The position numbers and the translations under genes were made by a program. This document shows, one piece after another, positions 45,530 to 55,336 of a DNA stretch of 64,000 bases. The stretch comes from an uncultured Verrucomicrobiota bacterium (GTDB taxonomy: Bacteria > Verrucomicrobiota > Verrucomicrobiia > Limisphaerales > UBA9464). Location of the stretch: positions 1 through 64,000 of the forward strand of contig CAIJLV010000010.1 in NCBI GenBank assembly GCA_903821635.1, given 5' to 3'. The first letter of the stretch is position 1; each line of letters starts with the position of its first letter. Below the pieces are notes generated by a model that was not told the origin of the DNA, did no database searches, and was given only the letters and a program-made list of their open reading frames with translations.

Positions 45530-48500
45530 CTACTCGGCCAGCGAGGGCTCCGCCCCCGTGGTGCCGATCAGTTGCTGGAGGTATTCCACCCGCTTGGTCT
45601 GCTCCAGCATGACGCGCGCGTAGCTGAGCCGGTCACGAATCCCGAGGCGATCCACTTCATCGGCGTAGGCGGGCGAGTTGGCGAATTTCTCCACGTAGCG
45701 GATGTGGGTTTGCCACCGCTGCCGATCAATCCGCTGCTTGGCCCGGAGGCGAGCCGCATACCAATCGCTGGCGAGCACGCGGTCGCGGTCGAAGAGGGCT
45801 CGGAGGTCCGGATGGTCGAGCGACTTTCCTTCAAAGTGACCGTCGTGCATCACTTGCAGCAGGGCCCGGAGCGGTGGGCAGGCTTCCGCCACCGAACCGT
45901 CGGCGAAGTAATGTTCCGCCACGCGCCGGTGGGTGGCCACCACGTTGTCCACCGCGTCGGCAAATTCAGCGGCATCCTGCAATTCCGGCCGCAGCATCGC
46001 TTCCGTGAGCACCGCGTGCGGGTGATTGAAGAGGCGCCCGAAATAGGCCGTAACGAACTTGTGATTGATGCGGTAGCCGAGTCGGCTGGCCAGCACCCGG
46101 CGGCCGTCATAATCGAAGTCGTTCAACTTCTCCAACATGCCGTGAGCCAACAGCCAGCGGGGATCACGCTCCTCGTAGCCCAGGCGGCACCACACTTCGG
46201 GCACCAGCAACGAGACGTCGTGATCCACCCGCGTCTTCGGTCCCAAGCAACCGGCGCTGGTCAAAAACGTATCGTAACCGCTAACGAGGTAACTGAGCAA
46301 CGCGGCGTTGAGATCGTAGATCGGCGGCAACGCGTTGAACGGTCCCTTGGTGAGCGCGCCTTCGCTGCCTGCCCCAGTGGTGGAGGGGGATTTGCCGGTC
46401 ATGCTGGAGATGAACTCCATGAACAATTCGGGCAATTCCATGTAATGGATCGGGCCATAACACGCGAGGGAGCGAATCTTGCCCTCGGCCGGATTATTCC
46501 GGCGGCCGGCGAGCACGCTGGTCACCGGGGTGTGCAGCGGTTCGGAAAACGACAGGCGACGCGCCAACCGCTGACCGATGTCTGCCATGCGCCGGAGCCG
46601 GGGTTCCCGCAGGTCGGGACGCAATTGCAGGTAACGGGGATTCTTCGACGGCTTGCCGTCCACGAGCCGAGGGAAGGCCGCACTGACGAAGAACCGCTTT
46701 GATTCGTCGGCCGCCACCTGCTCAATCAAACCTTGCGCGGCCGGCGTGAATTGGTTGAACCCGATGGCGTCCTCGATGAGTTCGTTGGCAAACGTGCGAG
46801 GCAGCGGTTCGTAGTTGGAAAAGAAATTTCCCGGCTCGGCAAACTCACGCTCCGTCGTGTGGTCGTAACCCCGGATGATGGCGTCGTCCGGGCGTTGAAA
46901 TAGTCGTTCTTCGCAGTTCAACACGAACTTGAGCGAGTGCTGGCGAGCGGTCGACTGGTCGAGGTGGTTCAAGGCCGAGCGCGGCACCGTCACGCTGGCC
47001 GTGATATCATCCTCCATCTGGACTTTGGCGGCTGGATGGAAGTCCTTGCGCAGGCCGAAGGTGCGCCAAGAACCGTCGGCGTCGTAACCCACGCGAAGAA
47101 ACTGCGTGGCGAGTTTTTTCCGCCCCAGCCGCAGTTCGTTGGAGGATTCACCGTTGATGATGTCCACCGCAAAGTATTCCCGCCAATTGGCCCCCCACGC
47201 CGGCTGCCAGAACCGCTTCACGACAAAGACGAGTTCCTTGATGTGGGGCGGCACAGTAGCCAACCACGCATTGTAGTCGTCGCTGTAATCGTCCGCGTTG
47301 GGGGTCAACAGCTTGATCACGCTGCCCAGCGAGCGCGACGGCGCCAAGATCTCCCGGCGATCCTTGCCCGCCAGCGCCGGGTCGCGGAAACGGGCGGAGT
47401 AATCGCGGTTTAGCAATTCCTCCACCCGATCAAAATCCAACTTAAAGTCGGCGACGAAGACCGGTCCGTGAATGACCGCATCGGTGATGGGTTTCGAAAT
47501 CTCCGACTTGCCGCCGCCACTGACCGTGCAGGGCTTGTGGCACAACGTCGGTTCAGGCTTGGTGCCGATCAGACGCCAAGCCCGATTGCCCAAGGGTTTT
47601 TCCAAGTGAATCCGAAAGCCGCTGGGCAGGAAGTAGTGGTGCTGGAGCAGCAGTTTAATCTGATGTCGGCCGCCCTCGTTGGTCCAAGAAACGGTCTGCC
47701 GTTCGAGATCGAACCGGGCTGTTTCGGGAACATAAATGAGGCTGGAGAACTGGCGATCCACCGCGTAGCCCTCGGGTTTGACTTCGAGCTGGCCCGCAAA
47801 GCGTTCCGCCACTTCCTGAAACGTATGAGGAAAATCGTGGAGGTGCTGGGCCGCGTCGTATTCGCCCGCCAAATCGTAGCAGGGGAAGACCAAAGCCCCG
47901 CCGGCGTGTTCCTCCTCCGCCAAGCCAAAGAGGTTGGCAGCGAAGGAAATCTGGGTCTTCACCTCCTTCTTGCAGTAGCCGAAGTAGTTGTCGCCGATGA
48001 TGGTGACGATGACCCCCGAGGCATCGCGGGCGCAGATTTTGAAGGCGACGCCGTCGTTGTAGATTTCCCCCGGCTCACGCCAACACATGCCGTCCCGTCG
48101 TTGGCGTTCCGTCGCCTCCGCCCAAGTAGGCAACCCGAGCTCCTGCTTGGTGATGTTACCGACCAAATGCGGGGCCAAGATGATGCAACCGCTGTGCCCG
48201 GACCAGCCCTGCACATCCAAGCCAGCGTCATTCTCCGGCAGATAGGGATCCCCGGCGTTGCCGAAGATCGTTTCCACAAAGTCGAGGTTGCTGACCAAGT
48301 TTCCGGGCGCGAAAAAGCGCGTCTCCATGTGGTGCGCCGCGATGTAGCCGGGCACCTCCGGACAGACCACCGGGCGCAGGTAGAGGGACACCCAACACTC
48401 GGCCTGCTGCTCTTGGGACGCCGTAAACGGCAGCCGCATGAGGTCGCTCGGCGGGGTCAGGGCCCGCCGCAACAAGGCTCCGAACACGGCTTTCGGCACA

Positions 48501-48946
48501 GCCTTCTTGTCGTCGGGAATCGGCAGCCCGCCTTCGACGATGTGAAAGATGCCAGCGGTCGTGCGCCGATCCGAGCGCGGGTTGTGCAGGACCCCGTTGG
48601 CAACGCGATAGCTGTGGATGATGTCGCTCTCGAACTCGTCGCGGTCCGGGGGCAACGACGCCATGCGCGCTAATCCGGGCCGATCCAGCGTGAGGGTGCG
48701 GGAAGGCAGTTTGGGAGCCCCACCGCTGTCGTGTAGATAATCGTATAGGAACGACTGGATCCGGGCATCCGGCGGGCATAGGTGGCTGGCCAGCAGGCGG
48801 TCTTTTTCGCGACTGCGAGCAATGAATGACGCCACAATGGCCGCCGCCTCGGGGTTAACCTTGGGCTCGAAAGCCGGGAGACCGAGCTCGGCGAGCTTGA
48901 AGTTGAGGTGACGAATCTCAGCGTTGGCAGAAAGTTGCGTTTGCAT
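45530..48946 (-). CDS. Large conserved protein, proposed PPi-type phosphoenolpyruvate carboxykinase
   Basis: 1138 residues from ATG at 48946. There is no signal peptide, so it is a cytosolic enzyme by appearance. Very conserved-looking segments are YLPENDAGLDVQGWSGHSGC, IIGDNYFGYCKKEVKTQISF and EEHAGGALVFPCYDLAGEYD. I recall these as features of the ~1100-1200-aa PPi-dependent PEP carboxykinase first found in propionibacteria and Entamoeba, which interconverts PEP, CO2/Pi and oxaloacetate/PPi. This rests on memory of the family and length, not a search. It lies 177 bases downstream of zwf on the same strand, which would fit central carbon metabolism. Confidence 0.6.
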   Translation of the reverse strand: MQTQLSANAEIRHLNFKLAELGLPAFEPKVNPEAAAIVASFIARSREKDRLLASHLCPPDARIQSFLYDYLHDSGGAPKLPSRTLTLDRPGLARMASLPPDRDEFESDIIHSYRVANGVLHNPRSDRRTTAGIFHIVEGGLPIPDDKKAVPKAVFGALLRRALTPPSDLMRLPFTASQEQQAECWVSLYLRPVVCPEVPGYIAAHHMETRFFAPGNLVSNLDFVETIFGNAGDPYLPENDAGLDVQGWSGHSGCIILAPHLVGNITKQELGLPTWAEATERQRRDGMCWREPGEIYNDGVAFKICARDASGVIVTIIGDNYFGYCKKEVKTQISFAANLFGLAEEEHAGGALVFPCYDLAGEYDAAQHLHDFPHTFQEVAERFAGQLEVKPEGYAVDRQFSSLIYVPETARFDLERQTVSWTNEGGRHQIKLLLQHHYFLPSGFRIHLEKPLGNRAWRLIGTKPEPTLCHKPCTVSGGGKSEISKPITDAVIHGPVFVADFKLDFDRVEELLNRDYSARFRDPALAGKDRREILAPSRSLGSVIKLLTPNADDYSDDYNAWLATVPPHIKELVFVVKRFWQPAWGANWREYFAVDIINGESSNELRLGRKKLATQFLRVGYDADGSWRTFGLRKDFHPAAKVQMEDDITASVTVPRSALNHLDQSTARQHSLKFVLNCEERLFQRPDDAIIRGYDHTTEREFAEPGNFFSNYEPLPRTFANELIEDAIGFNQFTPAAQGLIEQVAADESKRFFVSAAFPRLVDGKPSKNPRYLQLRPDLREPRLRRMADIGQRLARRLSFSEPLHTPVTSVLAGRRNNPAEGKIRSLACYGPIHYMELPELFMEFISSMTGKSPSTTGAGSEGALTKGPFNALPPIYDLNAALLSYLVSGYDTFLTSAGCLGPKTRVDHDVSLLVPEVWCRLGYEERDPRWLLAHGMLEKLNDFDYDGRRVLASRLGYRINHKFVTAYFGRLFNHPHAVLTEAMLRPELQDAAEFADAVDNVVATHRRVAEHYFADGSVAEACPPLRALLQVMHDGHFEGKSLDHPDLRALFDRDRVLASDWYAARLRAKQRIDRQRWQTHIRYVEKFANSPAYADEVDRLGIRDRLSYARVMLEQTKRVEYLQQLIGTTGAEPSLAE

Positions 48947-49122
48947 CAGAGAAATCAGGGCATTGATCCGAACCGCCCCGCCACCTAACAAGGTGCCGTC
49001 CGGTGGGGCAAGTCGGACGACGATTCAGAGCGTGAAAAACCTGCATTGTTTCGGGCGGGCAAACCGCCCACTCGGCACCATTTTCCGACAGCCGCCTAGG
49101 CTCCCGGCAAATCTGCCCGGGG

Positions 49123-50685
49123 TCACCGTTGCGGCTGCGGATTCTTCCACTCCCGGCCGTCGGCGGCGAGAAGTTCGTCCGCCGCTGTGGGGCCCCACGT
49201 GCCGGCTAGGTAAAACTCGCGATTGGTCAGCGGCTTGTCGGTCCACGAATTGCGGATGCTGTCCACAATGCGCCAAGCCGCCTCCACTTCGTCGCGGCGA
49301 ATGAAAAGCGTCGCGTCGCTGGCGATGGCTTCGAGCAGGAGCCGCTCATACGCTTCCGGCGTGTAGGCACCGAATTCGCTGTCGTAGCTGAAACGCATCC
49401 GGACGGGCTGAAGTTTCGTGGCGGCGCCCGGAACCTTGCCGTTGAAGCGCAGCGTGATGCCCTCGTTGGGCTGGAGCCGGAGCGTGAGGGAATTGGGGTC
49501 CAGCTTCACGCCGGACTTGGCGGCAAAGAGGATGTTGGGCGCCGGCTTGAACTGGATGCGCACCTCGCTGGCGCTCACCGGCAGATTCTTGCCCGTGCGC
49601 ACGTAAAACGGCACGCCGCTCCAACGCCAGTTGTCGATCCATAGCTTCATCGCCACGAACGTCTCGACGTTCGACTTGGGATTGACCTTGGGCTCGCTGC
49701 GATAGGCCGGCCGCGGTTCACCGTCCACATCGCCGGCAAAATACTGGCCGCGCACGATGTTCTTGGCGATGTCCGCCGCCGTCATCGGCCGGATCGACTT
49801 GAGCAGCTTCACCTTTTCGTCGCGGACACTTTCGGCCTCCAGCGACACAGGCGGCTCCATACCGATCAACGAGAGCACTTGCAGCACATGGTTCTGCACC
49901 ATGTCGCGCATCGCGCCCGACTCCTCGTAATACCCACCCCGGGAACCGACGCCGAGCTTCTCCGCGACCGTGATCTGGACGTGGTCCACCGTGTCCCGAT
50001 TCCACAAGTGCTCGAAGATGCTGTTGGAAAAACGGAACGTCAGGATGTTCTGAACCGTTTCCTTACCGAGGTAATGGTCGATGCGGAAGATCTGACTTTC
50101 GTGCGCGTGCCGGATGAGTTCGGCATTCAAGACATGCGCACTCGGCAGGTCATGGCCAAAGGGCTTTTCGACCACCAACCGCTGCATACAGCCGCCATTT
50201 TCACATTTTTGCAGCAAGCCGACTTCGCTGAGGTGCTGTGAAATTTCGCCAAACTGGCTGGGATTGGTGGCGAGGTAGAACAGCAGGTTTGTCTTGAGCC
50301 GCTCGTCCCCCGACTGGTCGATCAACCCCTTGAGCTTCTGATAGCCGGCGGCGTCCGAGATGTCGGCCTGGCAGTAGGACAAGTTCGCGGCAAACTTCGC
50401 CCAGACAGCCTCATCGACCGGTTTGGTGCGGGAAAACTGGTTCAAGGCCTCCCGTAATTCAGCGCGAAAGGAATCGTCCGTCTTATCCCGCCGGGCAAAG
50501 CCGATGATGCGATACGGCGTCGGCAGGGCGTGCTCCAAGGCAAGATGATAAAGCGCCGGGATGAGCTTGCGGGCGGTCAGGTCGCCAGAAGCGCCAAAGA
50601 TAACCACCGTGCAGGGAAGTATTTGGCGACGGCCGGCGGCTTCGCGGGAGGCTAGCAATTCGTCGAGGTTGGACGACTCGTTCAT
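49123..50685 (-). CDS. zwf: Glucose-6-phosphate 1-dehydrogenase
   Basis: 520 residues. The first enzyme of the oxidative pentose phosphate pathway makes NADPH. The nucleotide-binding GASGDLTARKL (31-41), EKPFGHD and the active-site RIDHYLGKE are all present. ATG at 50685 is chosen; the open frame to 50727 adds 14 residues without conservation. No gnd or pgl is next to it. Confidence 0.96.
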   Translation of the reverse strand: MNESSNLDELLASREAAGRRQILPCTVVIFGASGDLTARKLIPALYHLALEHALPTPYRIIGFARRDKTDDSFRAELREALNQFSRTKPVDEAVWAKFAANLSYCQADISDAAGYQKLKGLIDQSGDERLKTNLLFYLATNPSQFGEISQHLSEVGLLQKCENGGCMQRLVVEKPFGHDLPSAHVLNAELIRHAHESQIFRIDHYLGKETVQNILTFRFSNSIFEHLWNRDTVDHVQITVAEKLGVGSRGGYYEESGAMRDMVQNHVLQVLSLIGMEPPVSLEAESVRDEKVKLLKSIRPMTAADIAKNIVRGQYFAGDVDGEPRPAYRSEPKVNPKSNVETFVAMKLWIDNWRWSGVPFYVRTGKNLPVSASEVRIQFKPAPNILFAAKSGVKLDPNSLTLRLQPNEGITLRFNGKVPGAATKLQPVRMRFSYDSEFGAYTPEAYERLLLEAIASDATLFIRRDEVEAAWRIVDSIRNSWTDKPLTNREFYLAGTWGPTAADELLAADGREWKNPQPQR

Positions 50686-50804
50686 TTTTCGAGGGCGGAG
50701 CTTGGGGAGGCGTGGCTGGTGATTCAATGACGGTTTAAGCCCTCACCGCGCGGGCAATTCATGGGCAGGATGAGGCCGAATGAAACTTCAACGGTGCGTA
50801 AAAT

Positions 50805-51140
50805 TCATCCAGCAGCGGGCTCGGGGTTGGTAATCGCCGCCCAAACTTGGCCGTCGCGCACTTCGGTGCGGTAAGTGCGCAGCGGTTTGTCCGGTCGGGT
50901 GAGCCCGGTCCCGTGGGTCACGTCAAACGACCACCCGTGCAACGGGCAGAAGATTTCACAACCTTGGAGAAAACCGCCGCCGAGCGAGGCTCCCCGGTGG
51001 GGACAGGCATCCTCCGTGACATAAAACCGGCCCTCGACCTTGGCCAGCAACAGCCGCCGGCCGCCGGCTTCGACGGATCGGCAGGCGCCGTCGGCGAGCG
51101 AGTCAACCGGAGCAACGGGTAGAAAAGTGGGGTTCAACAC
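50805..51140 (-). CDS. Rieske [2Fe-2S] protein (nitrite-reductase-small-subunit/ferredoxin type)
   Basis: About 111 residues from GTG at 51140. The Rieske motif CPHRGASLGG...CPLHGWSFD (CxH and CxxH, 17 residues apart) is complete. The small size fits soluble NirD-like or dioxygenase-ferredoxin Rieske proteins, which pass single electrons. The frame is open to 51425, but upstream residues are a shadow of the TPR gene. The start is not certain. Confidence 0.85.
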   Translation of the reverse strand: MLNPTFLPVAPVDSLADGACRSVEAGGRRLLLAKVEGRFYVTEDACPHRGASLGGGFLQGCEIFCPLHGWSFDVTHGTGLTRPDKPLRTYRTEVRDGQVWAAITNPEPAAG

Positions 51141-51201
51141 AGCTATCTCAATTCGGAAATTAACGTCACCGCACGCCACCCAACCAAGGGCCGGACCAGG
51201 A

Positions 51202-51681
51202 TCAATGAGCGGGCGGCGGCGCGCCGGCGGCTTTGTTCTTCTTCCAAGGTTGCTCGGGGAATTTTTCCGGCAGCTTGAACGCTTGGGCCTTCGGTTGCGC
51301 CATCTTGAGGTCATCTTCCGCGCTTTCGGTGACCGCTGATTGTCCTGCGGGCGGCGGTGCCATATTTTCCTTCCACGACGCAATCCGGGCCTGCAAGCCA
51401 TGGTATTCGGCCGTCTTTTTGTCACCGGACTTCATGTAGAAAAGGGAGAGATTGGTGTGCACCAACTGCTCGTTGGGCTTCAGCGTCTGCGCCTTGTGCC
51501 CTTCGGCAATGGCAGTCGCGTAATCGCCTTTGCGATAGTGGCACATGGCGATGCTCAACTGAGCATCGAAGTGCTGCGGATCTTCGGCCAAGATGCCCGC
51601 CAGTTTGGCGATGGCCGTGTCGTAGTCGCCCGTCGAGTAGTCGAACATCGCGTCGTCGTAGATCGCCTGAAAGTCAGACAT
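51202..51681 (-). CDS. TPR-repeat protein
   Basis: 159 residues with about three tetratricopeptide repeats (AIYDDAMFDYSTGDYDTAIA, AQLSIAMCHYRKGDYATAIA, HTNLSLFYMKSGDKKTAEYH) and a charged, Pro-rich tail. A GAGG sits five bases before ATG at 51681. It lies between the RodZ-like gene and the Rieske gene, all on the minus strand. A protein-protein scaffolding role is expected. Confidence 0.85.
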   Translation of the reverse strand: MSDFQAIYDDAMFDYSTGDYDTAIAKLAGILAEDPQHFDAQLSIAMCHYRKGDYATAIAEGHKAQTLKPNEQLVHTNLSLFYMKSGDKKTAEYHGLQARIASWKENMAPPPAGQSAVTESAEDDLKMAQPKAQAFKLPEKFPEQPWKKNKAAGAPPPAH

Positions 51682-51754
51682 GAGGCCCTCAAGGTGGCGG
51701 GTGCCCCGCAAGGCGGCAAGGGCGCCCATGGAATGCCCTAGGTCGGTAGCTGAA

Positions 51755-52270
51755 TTATCGCCCCGACCGCCCGGCGGGACCATTGGTCGGCAACGGCAAC
51801 GTGCCCGGCGTTCGGGACCGAGGCTGCACCAAACCACTGCCCAAGCCATTGAGCGGATCCGACTTCGGCGTGGCCTGCCAAGACTTGAAGGCGAGCCAAC
51901 CGCCGACGATCAGCGCCAGCCCTAAAAGCAGGGGAAACACGACCGTCCACTTCACGCGGGAGAGTTGCAGCATGACGAAATCGACCGCGCCCCGCGATCG
52001 CCGCCCACTGCCGGCGGACACGCCATATTCATCGACCGCACCGATCTCACCGTTGACCTCCGCCACGATTACCTGCTCATCCAACCGTAAAAACTTGGCG
52101 TAGGTGCGGGCAAATCCACGGATGTAAACGGGGGCTGAAAACACCGACCACTCACCGGCTTCCAGCGCCCGGATGTGATCAGTTTTGATATTGGTGCCAT
52201 CGGCCGCTTGGTGAACTGAAAGTCCACGCCGCTCCCGTTCCGCACGAAATTTGTCCCCGACAGATGGCAT
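51755..52270 (-). CDS. RodZ-like HTH-membrane protein
   Basis: 171 residues from ATG at 52270. Residues 5-65 resemble the HTH_25 domain of RodZ (GDKFRAERERRGLSVHQAAD; YIRGFARTYAKFLRLD). A linker, a membrane helix (about 109-127, TVVFPLLLGLALIVGGWLAF) and a short periplasmic tail follow. RodZ links the MreB cytoskeleton to the wall; this version is short and lacks a large periplasmic domain. The upstream frame to 52528 is not convincing. Confidence 0.8.
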   Translation of the reverse strand: MPSVGDKFRAERERRGLSVHQAADGTNIKTDHIRALEAGEWSVFSAPVYIRGFARTYAKFLRLDEQVIVAEVNGEIGAVDEYGVSAGSGRRSRGAVDFVMLQLSRVKWTVVFPLLLGLALIVGGWLAFKSWQATPKSDPLNGLGSGLVQPRSRTPGTLPLPTNGPAGRSGR

Positions 52271-52443
52271 CGCCGTGAGAAATAGCGGGTTTGGCCACCG
52301 TCCGGCAATGGCGGAAACAAAAGGCCGACCGCCAAATTTTGCTCCCGGGGCGGGAATGACCCGGAAACCAATTCTTGCCCTTGGGTCAACCAACCCGCGG
52401 GAACACGATTGCCGACCCGGCGTCCGGCGTGGCTTGCTTCGGC

Positions 52444-53685
52444 ATGCGCACCCGGATTCGTTCCCTCGAACTTGCCCTGCTGGCTTTAGTCGCCACTTGG
52501 GGTGCCGCCGCCGCCACTTATTTTCCACCGCCGGATAGCGCGGGTGGCTGGCGCACGACGAAGTCCACCGGCGAGACGCGGCAACTCGCGGGCATGGACG
52601 CCGCCGCGTTGGAACGCGCCTACGACTTCACCCAGCGTTGCACGCAGAACGGCGGGCTCGTCGTCGTGCGCAAGGGCTACCTCGTCTTCGAACGCTACTT
52701 CGGCCGTGCGGGCCGCCACGTGAATCCCGACATGGCGTCCACCGGCAAGGCCTACACGAGTATCGCCTGCGGCATCATGCTTCAGGAATTCCGCGACAAG
52801 CTTCCCGACGGCCTGAATACGAAGGTCTTCACGGAGAAGTTCCTGCCGGAATCGCTGCCGCTCGATGATCCGCGCCGCGCCGACATCACGCTGGGACACC
52901 TGCTCTGCATGTCGGCCGGATACTGGGGCGAAGGCGGCGCGCCCACCGCCGTGGTCGAGGGCAAGGTGCAGTCGTTGAAAGCCGTCGCCGGCCAGAACAT
53001 CCGCGAACTCGACCAATCGTCGCTCAAGGTGCCGATGTGGACGAACGCTGGCGGCGGTTACTCCTATTCGTCCCCCGCCCCGCACATTGCCAGCCTCGTG
53101 CTCCGTCAGGTGACGGGCAGGGAGTTGGACCGCTACCTCGACGAACGCCTCGCCCAACCGATGGGCTGGGGACCGTGGGGCTATTGCCTCAACCGCGGCG
53201 GCTTCCGAATGCCGCACGCGAACGGCGCGGGCAGCATCGCCGTCCACGCGACGGACGCGGTGCGCTTCGGCTACTGCCTTGCCCATGGCGGCCAATGGGC
53301 AGGAAAGCAGCTGATTCCCGCCGACTACATTACCCTTTGCGCGAAACCGTCGCCCTTCAATCCGCACACGCCCTTCAGCCTCCAGTTCGAGCACAACTCC
53401 GATGCCCACGTGGCCGGCGCGCCGAAGGATGCGTTCTGGAAATCCGGCGCGGGCGGCTTCGGCCTTCTCATCGTGCCCTCGCTGGACCTTGTGATCTACA
53501 AGCTGGGCGGCAACAACGGCCAATACGACCCCACGCTGACCGACGTGCCCCAACCGAAGGACGTGGACACTTCGCGCGACAATTGGAAACCGATCGCCCG
53601 AACGCCCTTCAACGAAGGCAGCCTCGGCGGTGATGACGGGCTGCGGCGGGTGCTGGAGATGGTGGTCGGGGCCGTGCGGGATTAA
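52444..53685 (+). CDS. Secreted serine hydrolase, beta-lactamase/DD-peptidase (class C) family
   Basis: 413 residues with a signal peptide (LELALLALVATWGAAAA). The nucleophile motif STGK (S99-x-x-K102) is present, with GGGYSYSS as the second motif (Y-x-S/N) and KSGAGGFG as the KTG-like third. ATG at 52444 is preferred. Members of this fold include esterases, DD-peptidases and beta-lactamases, so antibiotic resistance should not be assumed. Confidence 0.85.
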   Translation: MRTRIRSLELALLALVATWGAAAATYFPPPDSAGGWRTTKSTGETRQLAGMDAAALERAYDFTQRCTQNGGLVVVRKGYLVFERYFGRAGRHVNPDMASTGKAYTSIACGIMLQEFRDKLPDGLNTKVFTEKFLPESLPLDDPRRADITLGHLLCMSAGYWGEGGAPTAVVEGKVQSLKAVAGQNIRELDQSSLKVPMWTNAGGGYSYSSPAPHIASLVLRQVTGRELDRYLDERLAQPMGWGPWGYCLNRGGFRMPHANGAGSIAVHATDAVRFGYCLAHGGQWAGKQLIPADYITLCAKPSPFNPHTPFSLQFEHNSDAHVAGAPKDAFWKSGAGGFGLLIVPSLDLVIYKLGGNNGQYDPTLTDVPQPKDVDTSRDNWKPIARTPFNEGSLGGDDGLRRVLEMVVGAVRD

Positions 53686-53837
53686 ACGACGAGGGCAACA
53701 CCCCGATTCGGCAGTGCCGGTGACCGGAGCTTGGGTAAGGATGCCGCAGCGGTGGATTACCGCCCAAAAAGGGCCGCACGCTTGCGCGTCCCGCGTTGAT
53801 TTAAAAATTCGCGTTCCTCACCTAAGCGGCGGAGAAC

Positions 53838-55013
53838 TCACTTCTTCAGCCCACGCACGAAGCGATCCATCCGCTCCAATCCCTTCTCGATGTTGGCGAG
53901 ACTGGTGGCGTAGCTGATGCGGATGTAGTCGTCGGCCCCGAAGGCGATGCCGGGGACGGCGGCGACCTTTTCCTGCTCCAGCAAGCGCGCGCAGAAGTCG
54001 GCAGACTTCAGGCCGGTGCCGCTGATGTTCGGGAAGAGATAAAACGCGCCCTTGCTGTTCACGCAGGTGACGCCGGGCATGGCGTTGAGCAGTTCCCAGG
54101 CACGGGTGCGGCGCTTGGCGTATTCGGCCAGCCACTTCGGCAGGTGATCCTGCGAACCGGTCAGCGCGGCTACGCCCCCCTTCTGGGCGAAGGAGCACGG
54201 ATTGCTGGTGCTGTGGCTTTGCACGGCATCAATGGCCTTCGCGATCGGTTCGGGCGCGGCCAAGAAACCGAGCCGCCAGCCGGTCATGCTCCAGGCCTTG
54301 GCAAAACCGTGGACAATGATGGTGTGGTCGTAGTGGGCCTGGCTGAAGCTCGCGACACTCTTCACCACGGCGCCGTCGTAGGTGAGATGCTCGTAGATTT
54401 CGTCGCTCATGATGAGCACCCCGTTTTCCACGCAGATGTCGCCGAGCGCCTTGATCTCGTCCGGCGTGTAAACGCTGCCGGTCGGATTGCTTGGGGAATT
54501 CAGAATGAAGAGCCGGGTGTTCGGCGTGAGGGCGGCGCGGAGCTGGGCGGGCGTCACCTTGAACTCGGTCTGGTCAGTCGTCGCCAAGATTACGGGCGTC
54601 GCGCCGGCGAGCTTTACCATCTCCGGATAGCTCAGCCAGTAGGGGGCGGGAATGATGACTTCATCCCCGGCCTCGCACGTAGCGAGGATGACGTTGTAGC
54701 AGGAGTGCTTGCCCCCGTTGCTGACGACGATCTGGGAGGGCTTGTAGGTCAGGCCATTCTCGCGTTTGAACTTGTCGGCGATGGCTTGGCGGAGCTCGGG
54801 AATGCCGCTGCTCGGGGTGTATTTGGTGAAACCGTCAGCCAAGCCCTTGATGGCGGCCATCTTGATGTGTGGCGGGGTGTCGAAATCGGGTTCGCCCGCG
54901 CCAAAGCCCACGACGTCCTCGCCCGCGGCCTTCATTTCCTTCGCCTTGGAATCAATGGCGAGGGTCAGGGAGGGGGACAACGAGGCAGCGCGCTGCGCGA
55001 TCTTGTAGTTCAT
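53838..55013 (-). CDS. Class I/II aminotransferase (AspC/AAT-like)
   Basis: 391 residues. The PLP lysine is K239 in HGFAKAWSMTGWRLGF, with NSPSNPTGSVY and SDEIYEHLTYDG as the cofactor-binding segments and YTPSSGIPELRQAIADKF at the substrate side. These are typical of the Iγ (aspartate aminotransferase) subfamily of bacteria. ATG at 55013 is chosen since MNYKIAQRAASLSPSLTL is the usual start. Confidence 0.92.
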   Translation of the reverse strand: MNYKIAQRAASLSPSLTLAIDSKAKEMKAAGEDVVGFGAGEPDFDTPPHIKMAAIKGLADGFTKYTPSSGIPELRQAIADKFKRENGLTYKPSQIVVSNGGKHSCYNVILATCEAGDEVIIPAPYWLSYPEMVKLAGATPVILATTDQTEFKVTPAQLRAALTPNTRLFILNSPSNPTGSVYTPDEIKALGDICVENGVLIMSDEIYEHLTYDGAVVKSVASFSQAHYDHTIIVHGFAKAWSMTGWRLGFLAAPEPIAKAIDAVQSHSTSNPCSFAQKGGVAALTGSQDHLPKWLAEYAKRRTRAWELLNAMPGVTCVNSKGAFYLFPNISGTGLKSADFCARLLEQEKVAAVPGIAFGADDYIRISYATSLANIEKGLERMDRFVRGLKK

Positions 55014-55336
55014 ATCGAAACGGCGCGGAGGTTGCTGAAGGTGGCGAACGAGGCAAGCGGAAGTTCGTCCGCCGCGCCGGAAGGTAATTTCTCGCCAGCC
55101 TCGGGCTACGCTCGCCCCACCGACCGCCATGGCCCCAAGGCGTCCCTCCCAATGCGGTCCGCCCGGACCCAAGATTCGAGGCTTCTCCGTCAAGCTTGGG
55201 GAAGCTGCCGCCCGGGGCGCGGGCTAAGGTTTTCTCGGTGGCAGCCAAGGAAATCCCCCCTGGTCTCAAGGTCGCTGGAGCCGGCCTTGGAACACCAAGA
55301 CTCAACCCCGGGGAACCGCGCCACGAGGAATGGCTT
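55014..55336. other. Divergent intergenic region, aminotransferase / Hsp20
   Basis: 323 bases with no gene of its own. Frames across it are 5' extensions of the flanking genes. No heat-shock type promoter or CIRCE-like inverted repeat was seen. Confidence 0.55.

Noticed and set aside
45167-46702. 511-codon plus-strand open frame
   Set aside because: Spans the gap between two minus-strand genes and most of the end of one of them; composition is typical of antisense frames.
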